A DNA stretch of 5,772 nt, taken from CAZLLV01 sp964560325. GTDB taxonomy: Bacteria; Acidobacteriota; Thermoanaerobaculia; Multivoradales; DATKCC01. The notes under the pieces were generated by a model that was not told the DNA's origin, did no database searches, and worked only from the letters and a program-made list of their open reading frames with translations. Below, piece after piece: positions 1 to 4,029 of this stretch (its first letter is position 1; each line of letters begins with the position of its first letter). The translations under genes and the position numbers were made by a program. Where the stretch lies: the NCBI GenBank assembly GCA_964560325.1, contig CAZLLV010000406.1, positions 1 to 5,772 of the forward strand, read 5' to 3'.

Positions 1-365
1 AGGCGGTCGACGCCTTCCACCTGCTGGCCGAGACCGAGGGCATCCTGCCGGCCCTCGAGAGCGCGCACGCGCTCGCCGAAGTCTCGCGCCGGGCGCCGGC
101 GCTGTCGCCCAAGCACACGATCCTGGTCAACCTTTCGGGCCGCGGCGACAAGGACGTCGAGTCGGTGATCGAGTTCGACGAGGAGCGGGCCGCGGCGGCC
201 TCGGACCCCGAGACGCTCGAGCGCCGGCGGCTGAGGAGCCGCTTCGAGTCGATCCCCCGCGCCGAGCCGCGCGAGCGGCCGCACGGCGCCCGCGAGCCGG
301 TCGCCCCGGCGGGGGTCAACGGCGGCGGGAGCGGCTCGAACGGCAGCGAAGGAGGCGAGGGATGA
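1..365 (+). CDS. trpB: Tryptophan synthase beta chain, C-terminal part (partial, 5' end outside window)
   Basis: This is the PLP-dependent beta subunit, which joins indole to L-serine to make L-tryptophan in the cytoplasmic alpha2-beta2 complex. The window holds the last 120 codons, read from base 3. Family signatures seen are EGILPALESAHAL, close to the E. coli segment, and LVNLSGRGDKD, the phosphate/PLP-proximal end of the fold. E. coli TrpB has about 15 residues after GRGDKD; here there are 69. The extra residues include a charged Arg/Glu stretch (ETLERRRLRSRFES), a Pro/Arg stretch and a flexible end, VNGGGSGSNGSEGGEG. The stop codon overlaps the trpA start (ATGA, 362-365), so the two are translationally coupled. 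Identity is certain. The function of the tail is unknown, and it may be no more than a disordered extension. Confidence 0.96.
   Translation, partial: AVDAFHLLAETEGILPALESAHALAEVSRRAPALSPKHTILVNLSGRGDKDVESVIEFDEERAAAASDPETLERRRLRSRFESIPRAEPRERPHGAREPVAPAGVNGGGSGSNGSEGGEG
349..355 (+). promoter_or_regulatory. Shine-Dalgarno of trpA inside the trpB tail
   Basis: AAGGAGG lies six bases before the trpA ATG, a near-ideal ribosome binding site. It falls within codons for the last Glu/Gly residues of TrpB, so the composition of the tail end is partly dictated by this site. It supports the 362 start. Confidence 0.85.
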
Positions 366-1186
366 GCGCGATCGACCAGGTGTTCGAGCGGTGCGCGGGC
401 GAGGGGCGCGCGGCGTTCATCCCGTTCCTGATGGGCGGCGATCCCGATCTCGCGTCGCTCCCCCGGCTGCTCCAGGCCCTCGCCGCCGGCGGGGCCGACC
501 TGATCGAGGTCGGCGTGCCCTTCTCCGACCCGATCGCCGACGGCCCGGTCAACCAGCGCGCCGCCAACCGCGCGCTCGCCGCCGGGACCACGGTGGCGGG
601 CATCCTGGGTGCCGTCGCGACCGCGCGCGAGACGGTCGACGTGCCGATCGTCCTGTTCAGCTACTACAACCCGATCCGCGCCCGCGGCGTGGAGCTGTTC
701 GCCGAGCAGGCCGGCAGCTCGGGCGTGGACGGGGTGCTGTGCGTCGACCTGCCGCCCGAGGAGGCGGAGGCGACCTACCTGCCGGCCCTGGAGAGGAACG
801 GTCTCGACCCGGTCTTCCTGCTCGCGCCGACCAGCACGACCGACCGGATGAAGCTGGTGAGCGAGGTGTCGAAGGGCTTCGTCTACTACGTCTCGCGCAC
901 CGGCGTGACCGGCGAGCGCGAGCTGCTGACCAAGAGCCTCGCGAAGGAGGTCAAGCGGGTTCGGCGGAAGGTCGACCAGCCGGTGGCGGTCGGCTTCGGC
1001 ATCTCCTCGCCCGACCAGGTGGAGGCGGTGGGGAGCTTCGCCGACGGCGTGGTGGTCGGGAGCGCCCTGGTGCGGCTGGTGGAGGAGGGGGGCGGGGACG
1101 TGGAGCGGCTGGCCGCGCGTCTGGAGGAGCGGGTGCGGGAGCTGTCGGAGCCGCTGGTGGCGGAGAAGAAGCGCCGAAGAGCGTGA
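362..1186 (+). CDS. trpA: Tryptophan synthase alpha chain
   Basis: This TIM-barrel lyase splits indole-3-glycerol phosphate into glyceraldehyde-3-phosphate and indole, which passes to TrpB through the intersubunit tunnel. The protein has 274 residues, near the usual 265-270. The catalytic residues fall at the E. coli positions: Glu49 and Asp60 in LIEVGVPFSDPIADGP. The active-site loop YVSRTGVTG carries Thr183. The phosphate-binding loops are GFGIS (211-215) and GVVVGSA (229-235). FSYYNPI (99-105) holds the conserved Tyr102. The C-terminus is basic (EKKRRRA). The start is fixed by the AAGGAGG site and the ATGA overlap with trpB. The gene ends 29 bases before the stop of a convergent gene, and I see no clear terminator in that gap. 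It is probably the last gene of a trp operon. Confidence 0.98.
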   Translation: MSAIDQVFERCAGEGRAAFIPFLMGGDPDLASLPRLLQALAAGGADLIEVGVPFSDPIADGPVNQRAANRALAAGTTVAGILGAVATARETVDVPIVLFSYYNPIRARGVELFAEQAGSSGVDGVLCVDLPPEEAEATYLPALERNGLDPVFLLAPTSTTDRMKLVSEVSKGFVYYVSRTGVTGERELLTKSLAKEVKRVRRKVDQPVAVGFGISSPDQVEAVGSFADGVVVGSALVRLVEEGGGDVERLAARLEERVRELSEPLVAEKKRRRA

Positions 1187-1215
1187 TCGACTGGATCGCC
1201 CCGGGGTAGTCGCCC

Positions 1216-1743
1216 CTACGGCTTGCGGTATCCCCTCTCCATCGTGGGATCGGCGTTGTAGGCGGCCGAGCCGCCCTTCGGGATGCTGATCCACTCCCAC
1301 TCGCCGGCGGCGTGCGTGCGGGCGAGGAGGACGATCTGTCCGACGTGGTAGGCGACGTGGGCGAGGGCGCGGCAGAGGGCGTCGTGGACGGTGAGGTTCT
1401 GGCCGCGGATGGTGACCTGGCGCCGGAGCTGTGAGTCGGAGAGGCCGGCGAGGGTGCCTTCGAGCACGCCCCAGCCTTCGTTCCAGGCGGCTTCGAGCTC
1501 GCCCCGCGTCGGCTGCCACTCTTCGAACTCCCGATCGCGCTCGCGCCACGGCTTTTCGCCGTCGGTGGTGAGGAAGTCGGTGAAGCGGGACTTCAAGTTC
1601 CCGGAGAGGTGGCGCACGAGCGAGGCGACCGAGTTGGCGTCTGGCACGGGCGCCCGGGCGAGGGCGTCGTCCGGAACCTGGGCCAGGGCCTTTTCGCCGA
1701 TCGCACGGTAGCGGGAGAGCTCGGTCTGGAAGCTTTCGATCAT
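1216..1743 (-). CDS. DUF1572 family protein (DinB/YfiT-like putative metalloenzyme)
   Basis: This 175-residue protein has the DinB/YfiT four-helix-bundle layout. The putative metal-binding histidines are His45 (SLVRHLSGN) and His129/His133 in an HxxxH motif (AHVAYHVGQI). The segment FTDFLTTDGEKPWRERDREFEEW and the end WISIPKGGSAAYN are typical of DUF1572. Related DinB-superfamily enzymes include metal-dependent thiol transferases such as the bacillithiol and mycothiol enzymes, but the substrate here cannot be told and no biochemical role is assigned. The ATG at 1743 is chosen because homology-like sequence begins there. The longer in-frame extension, 57 residues of Pro/Arg-rich sequence, runs into the inverted-repeat element and looks non-coding. 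No Shine-Dalgarno is visible; a TACCAT hexamer seven bases upstream suggests a leaderless transcript. The gene is convergent with trpA. Confidence 0.88.
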   Translation of the reverse strand: MIESFQTELSRYRAIGEKALAQVPDDALARAPVPDANSVASLVRHLSGNLKSRFTDFLTTDGEKPWRERDREFEEWQPTRGELEAAWNEGWGVLEGTLAGLSDSQLRRQVTIRGQNLTVHDALCRALAHVAYHVGQIVLLARTHAAGEWEWISIPKGGSAAYNADPTMERGYRKP

Positions 1744-1749
1744 GGGTCG

Positions 1750-1755
1750 ATGGTA
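1750..1755 (-). promoter_or_regulatory. Possible -10 hexamer of a leaderless transcript
   Basis: On the minus strand TACCAT (pattern TANNNT) ends seven bases before the ATG at 1743. Transcription would start at or next to the start codon, in keeping with the missing ribosome binding site. No -35 hexamer is visible. The call rests on position and a short match only. Confidence 0.3.
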
Positions 1756-1794
1756 CGGGTTGGTGGGCGTGGGAGAGGGCTTCGCTGGTGGGTT

Positions 1795-1989
1795 CGGTGG
1801 GGGCGAGCGGGCGGGGCGGGGTCCCCTCCTCTGGGACGGCGAGCGCAACAGCGCTGAAAGCCAAGCCGTAGGGCGCTCGCCTCGATTCGCGTCCGGCGCG
1901 GAGAGTGAGTGCACGCCGCTCCGCCGCAGAGCGGCCGGCCGCTCAACGCCCGCCGGAGGGGACCCCGCCCCGCCCGCTCGCCGTCACCG
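1795..1989. repeat. Long inverted-repeat element with nested hairpins (MITE-like or structured RNA)
   Basis: The arms 1802-1829 and 1955-1982 are perfect inverted copies over 28 bases, starting GGCGAGCGGGCGGGGC. Pairing extends outward to 1795 and 1989 with one mismatch and one G-T wobble. The 125 bases between the arms carry more symmetry: a 9-bp stem GGCGAGCGC/GCGCTCGCC (1838-1846 with 1873-1881), a 7-bp stem (1915-1921 with 1929-1935) and a 16-bp perfect palindrome GAGCGGCCGGCCGCTC (1929-1944). GTTCG occurs as a direct repeat at both outer edges (1792-1796 and 1989-1993), like a target-site duplication. No reading frame inside looks coding. It may be a non-autonomous mobile repeat or a folded RNA. 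The inverted repeats are certain; the interpretation is not. Confidence 0.75.
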
Positions 1990-2309
1990 TTCGTTGCTGT
2001 CGTGGAGGGGGGGGCAACGATCCACCACCCCGGGTGTGCGTGCGAAAACCCCCACGCCGAAAAGGACGGGGAGGGGGGAAGGGCCGGAGCCAGGAGTCCC
2101 GAACCGGGTCGCTCGGCGGACGCGCCCGCCCCACCGCGCCCGGGCAGACAGACTCCGACCGAAGCCAAAACAGGCCGAACACCAAGAGGCTCCGAAACCG
2201 CCCGGAACAGCCCGACCAGGGTCGCGGCGGTGAAAGTGCACGAGCACCCCTGCCAAGCCACCGGCCTCCCACCCACCACCTCCGCCGAATGCGGGCTCGG
2301 GAGCCGACG

Positions 2310-2340
2310 CCCGGGCGGGAGCCCCTGGCTCCGGCCCGGG
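2310..2340 (+). promoter_or_regulatory. Very strong GC hairpin upstream of the esterase gene
   Basis: CCCGGGC pairs with GCCCGGG (7 bp), then a single G/G mismatch, then GGAGCC pairs with GGCTCC (6 bp) around a three-base CCT loop. The hairpin ends 31 bases before the esterase ATG and runs into nine consecutive G (2338-2346). It lacks a T-tract on either side, so it is not a standard intrinsic terminator. It could be a 5' leader structure, an operator or a transcription roadblock. Confidence 0.6.
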
Positions 2341-2356
2341 GGGGGGAGAGGCGAGA

Positions 2357-2362
2357 TAAACT
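2357..2362 (+). promoter_or_regulatory. Possible -10 hexamer before the esterase gene
   Basis: TAAACT (pattern TANNNT) lies nine bases before the ATG at 2372, in a short AT-richer patch (GAGATAAACT) that stands out from its GC-rich surroundings. If used, the mRNA would be leaderless or nearly so. The purine run GGGGGGAGAGG at 2341-2351 is about 20 bases from the ATG, too far for a normal ribosome binding site. There is no recognisable -35. Confidence 0.35.
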
Positions 2363-2371
2363 CCACACCAA

Positions 2372-3055
2372 ATGACTCATCGAGACGAGGCAACGAACCG
2401 CCCCGGCGGCCGCTATGACCGCGCCCTGCCCACCCGGGTGCACGGACACTACTGGGTGCGCCCCGCGCGCTCCGCGAACGGGGCGCCCGCGCCCCTCCTG
2501 GTCGGATTCCACGGCTACGGCGAAACCGGCGAAGGCTTCCTCGGCAGCCTGGAGGCGATCCCCGGCGCCGACGCCTGGCACCTCGCCTCGGTGCAGGGGC
2601 TCCATCCGTTCTACACCCGGTCCGGCGAAGTCGTGGCCGGGTGGATGACGCGCTTCGACCGGGAGCTCGCGATCGCCGACAACGTCGCCTACGCCCAGGC
2701 GGCGGTCGCGGCGCTACGCGACGAGCTCGCGCCCTCGCCGGTGCTGGTCTTCGCCGGCTTCTCGCAGGGGGTGGCGATGGCCTACCGCGCGGCGGCGGCG
2801 GTCGAGGACGGCTCGGGGGTGATCGCGCTCGCCGGCGACGTGCCGCCGGAGGTCGACGCGGCACGGCTCCCGCCCGTGCTCCTGGGACAGGGTCGGGCGG
2901 ACACCTGGTACACCGACGCGAAGCGCGAAACGGACCTGCGGCGGCTGGCCGAGGCGGGAGTGGCGGTCGAGACCTGCGTCTTCGACGGCGGCCACGAGTG
3001 GAGCGACGCGTTCTACGGCGCCGCGGGCCGATTCCTGCGGCGAATCGCCCCCTGA
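2372..3055 (+). CDS. Alpha/beta-hydrolase, phospholipase/carboxylesterase family
   Basis: This is a 227-residue serine hydrolase with the compact carboxylesterase/YpfH-like fold and no signal peptide, so it is probably cytoplasmic. The catalytic triad is readable: Ser131 in the nucleophile elbow GFSQG, Asp177 in LGQGRADTWY and His208 in DGGHEW. The oxyanion-hole loop is LLVGFHGYGET (42-52). The segment QGLHPFYTRSGEVVAGWM (75-92) resembles the substrate-side loop of the family. It would hydrolyse a carboxylic or phospholipid ester; the exact substrate cannot be predicted. The first ATG is used because the N-terminal 25 residues lead directly into the first strand and no better start exists. 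It lies alone on its strand, divergent from the DUF1572 gene and convergent with the lipoprotein gene. Expression may depend on the unusual leader (2310-2371). Confidence 0.88.
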   Translation: MTHRDEATNRPGGRYDRALPTRVHGHYWVRPARSANGAPAPLLVGFHGYGETGEGFLGSLEAIPGADAWHLASVQGLHPFYTRSGEVVAGWMTRFDRELAIADNVAYAQAAVAALRDELAPSPVLVFAGFSQGVAMAYRAAAAVEDGSGVIALAGDVPPEVDAARLPPVLLGQGRADTWYTDAKRETDLRRLAEAGVAVETCVFDGGHEWSDAFYGAAGRFLRRIAP

Positions 3056-3063
3056 AACGAAAA

Positions 3064-3096
3064 CCGCCGTCGTCACCTCGAAGGCGACGACGGCGG
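3064..3096 (-). terminator. Rho-independent terminator of the lipoprotein genes
   Basis: CCGCCGTCGTC (3064-3074) pairs perfectly over 11 bp with GACGACGGCGG (3086-3096), and CCT/AGG continues the stem around a CGA loop. On the minus strand the stem is followed by TTTTCGTTTC, a U-rich tract, so it terminates the minus-strand unit ending at 3128. The plus-strand side (CGGAAACG) has no U-tract. It may still stop esterase transcripts, but less well. Confidence 0.85.
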
Positions 3097-3127
3097 CGGA
3101 AACGTCACGATCTGTGGGGATCGGCGC

Positions 3128-3436
3128 TCAGACGGACGGCGGCGGCGGCTCCTCCGCCTCCTCCTCCATCATCTCGCCCTCTTCCTCCATCATCTCGCCT
3201 TCCTCCTCCATCATGGGGTCGTCCAGCTCGTCCCCCATCTCCTCCATCGCCTCGCCCTCATCCTGCATCTCCTCGCCCATCTCTTCCATGGAGTTGTCCA
3301 TGGCGGCGTCGTCTTCCATCATCATGTTGTTCTCGGCCTCGATCTCGGCCTCCTCGTTCGGAGCGCACGAGACCATCGGCAGGGCGACGAGCGCGAGGAC
3401 GCTCAGAATGCTCAGGTTCACCAGAAGCTTCTTCAT
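3128..3436 (-). CDS. Small acidic, Met-rich predicted lipoprotein
   Basis: This 102-residue protein belongs to no family I recognise. The N-terminus MKKLLVNLSILSVLALVALPMVSC is a clear type II signal peptide with a lipobox-like MVSC, Cys24 being the lipidated residue. The mature part (24-102) is extreme: about 28 Glu, 7 Asp and 15 Met in 79 residues, with no Lys, Arg or His. It contains MMM, repeated MEEMG-type units and a heptad-like EEEGEMM repeated near the end, then a Pro-rich tail (PPPPSV). It should be exported, lipid-anchored and largely disordered or helical with strong negative charge. Binding of cations or of copper/silver through Met clusters is conceivable but is inference. A GGGGGAAG ribosome site precedes the ATG. 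It lies 22 bases after the BON gene and ends before a strong terminator. Confidence 0.85.
   Translation of the reverse strand: MKKLLVNLSILSVLALVALPMVSCAPNEEAEIEAENNMMMEDDAAMDNSMEEMGEEMQDEGEAMEEMGDELDDPMMEEEGEMMEEEGEMMEEEAEEPPPPSV
3161..3214. repeat. 21-base tandem repeat inside the acidic lipoprotein gene
   Basis: About 2.6 copies of a 21-base unit (plus strand CTCCTCCATCATCTCGCC plus three bases) start at 3161, 3182 and 3203. The copies differ at only a few positions. On the coding strand each unit encodes a seven-residue EEEGEMM block, so copy changes would lengthen or shorten the protein in frame. Confidence 0.8.
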
Positions 3437-3443
3437 TTCGGAT

Positions 3444-3453
3444 CTTCCCCCTT
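3444..3453 (-). promoter_or_regulatory. Ribosome binding site of the acidic lipoprotein gene
   Basis: On the minus strand AAGGGGGAAG lies in the 22-base gap after the BON gene, with about seven to ten bases to the ATG at 3436. It fixes that start and fits translation as the second gene of a two-gene transcript. Confidence 0.6.
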
Positions 3454-3458
3454 ACAGG

Positions 3459-3809
3459 TTAAACGTTCGGTCGCGCAGCGGAAGGCCCGCGACCGCCCAC
3501 TCGAATCAGGTTCCTCACTGACTCGATTCCTTCGAGCTCTTCGACCAAGCGGCCGGCCCGTTCCCGCTGGGCTTCCCGCTCGACCCTGCCGGTCAGCGTG
3601 ACCACGCCGTGGAGCGCGTCGACGCCGAGCCGGTAGGGAGCCAGCTCTTCGTCGGAGGACAGCCGGGCTCTCGCCGCCGACGCGATCGTGGCGTCGGTGA
3701 CCGCTTCCTCGACCGGCCGGTTGCCGCTTCCGCTGCATCCGATGGCCAGGGCGAGGACGATCGCCGCGGCCACACGCCACGGCGGTTCGATGCTCCCGCT
3801 CCTCCGCAA
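3459..3809 (-). CDS. BON-domain predicted lipoprotein
   Basis: With the TTG start at 3809 the protein has 116 residues. A basic N-terminus (MRRSGSIEPPWR) and the hydrophobic run VAAAIVLALAIGC form a lipoprotein signal with Cys25 as anchor. Residues about 35-103 form a BON domain: alpha-helical ATIASAARARLSSDEELAPYRLGVD, then GVVTLTGRVEREAQRERAGRLVEEL and the closing IESVRNLIRV. BON domains occur in periplasmic OsmY-like proteins and are thought to bind phospholipid or act at envelope interfaces. TTG is preferred because AGGA sits five bases before it and the signal peptide then has normal length. The ATG at 3884 would put about 33 polar residues before the hydrophobic segment and has no ribosome site. 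The gene is followed after 22 bases by the acidic lipoprotein. Confidence 0.82.
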   Translation of the reverse strand: MRRSGSIEPPWRVAAAIVLALAIGCSGSGNRPVEEAVTDATIASAARARLSSDEELAPYRLGVDALHGVVTLTGRVEREAQRERAGRLVEELEGIESVRNLIRVGGRGPSAARPNV

Positions 3810-3811
3810 AT

Positions 3812-3838
3812 CTTTCCTGCCCGGACGCTCGTCCGGGC
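3812..3838 (-). promoter_or_regulatory. Hairpin and ribosome site before the BON gene
   Basis: On the minus strand GCCCGGAC and GTCCGGGC (8 bp, loop GAGC; 3819-3838) form a tight stem directly abutting AGGAAAG (3812-3818), the ribosome site for the TTG start. A stem ending at the Shine-Dalgarno can tune translation or mRNA stability. There is no U-tract after it, so it is not a terminator. Confidence 0.5.
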
Positions 3839-4000
3839 GTCTCCATCCGATTTCAAAGTCACTCGCCCCGGCGTCCCGGCCCATGGGAGCGACGCCGAGC
3901 GCACGACTTCCGTTCTCGCGCTCGGTCTGGGGCGGCGGCTCGCCGCGCCCGGTCGCCCTCCAGGGGCTGTGTTTCGGGGCAGGGGTCTTTCGTCGCGCGC

Positions 4001-4021
4001 AGTATACACCGGAGCCGGTGT
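4001..4021 (-). promoter_or_regulatory. Possible promoter -10 overlapping a palindrome downstream of the regulator gene
   Basis: On the minus strand TATACT (4001-4006) is a good -10 match, in a region that is otherwise very GC-rich. A TTGACC (4028-4033) lies upstream at 21 bases, longer than the usual 16-18, so the pair is imperfect. The perfect inverted repeat ACACCGG-AG-CCGGTGT (4006-4021) adjoins the -10. It could be an operator, or the remnant of a terminator for the regulator gene, although no T-tract follows. From here transcription would run through a leader of about 180 bases (3810-3993) to the BON gene. I see no other feature in that leader apart from the hairpin at 3819-3838. Confidence 0.4.
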
Positions 4022-4029
4022 CGGCCGGG

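Larger units (their letters stand above)
1744..2371. other. Long intergenic region without a credible gene
   Basis: This stretch of about 630 bases lies between the divergent starts of the DUF1572 gene and the esterase. Several reading frames are open through it on both strands, but their translations are Pro/Arg/Gly-rich, resemble no family and overlap each other, as expected for open frames in very high-GC DNA. It holds a long inverted-repeat element (1795-1989), a poorly structured middle part with homopolymer runs (G8 near 2006, an AAAACCCCC stretch near 2046) and a strong hairpin followed by a run of G (2310-2346). I see no tRNA, no CRISPR-like direct repeats and no transposase fragment. 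Confidence 0.7.

Noticed and set aside
391..1209. Long Arg/Gly-rich open frame overlapping trpA in another frame
   Set aside because: It is a shadow of trpA: the composition is dominated by Arg, Gly and Ala, no family is recognisable and it has no ribosome site.
1187..1215. Terminator between the convergent trpA and DUF1572 genes
   Set aside because: Only a four-base GGGG/CCCC pairing is present, and no T-tract follows on either strand.
1744..1914. 57-residue N-terminal extension of the DUF1572 protein
   Set aside because: Its sequence is encoded largely by the left arm and interior of the inverted-repeat element, is Pro/Arg-rich and has no counterpart in a DinB fold of normal length.
1990..2300. 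Short inverted repeats such as GCGTG/CACGC and GTGGA/TCCAC
   Set aside because: Stems of 4-6 bp with loops of ten or more bases are expected by chance at this GC content.
1742..2418. Three overlapping plus-strand open frames in the intergenic region
   Set aside because: They overlap one another in different frames, contain no motif and have no ribosome sites; the region shows nucleotide-level palindromes rather than codon structure.
1740..2864. 374-codon minus-strand open frame across the intergenic region and into the esterase gene
   Set aside because: The translation is Pro/Arg-rich low complexity, crosses the inverted-repeat element and lies antisense to a clear hydrolase gene. Open frames of this length are common in very high-GC DNA.
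2641..3462. 273-codon plus-strand frame over the esterase end and the lipoprotein gene
   Set aside because: It is Ser/Arg/Pro-rich and runs through an obvious terminator hairpin and antisense to a gene with a clear signal peptide.
3114..3521. Plus-strand frame rich in Ser/Ile (SSSIISPSSSIISPSS)
   Set aside because: The repeats are the antisense reading of the Glu/Met repeats in the acidic lipoprotein, whose strand has a ribosome site, signal peptide and terminator.
3810..4029. Sigma-54 promoter (GG-N10-GC, TGGCAC-N5-TTGC) upstream of the BON gene
   Set aside because: I read the minus strand through this gap and found no match with correct GG/GC spacing. The near match TGGCCATCGGATGC inside the BON gene is one base short and coding.
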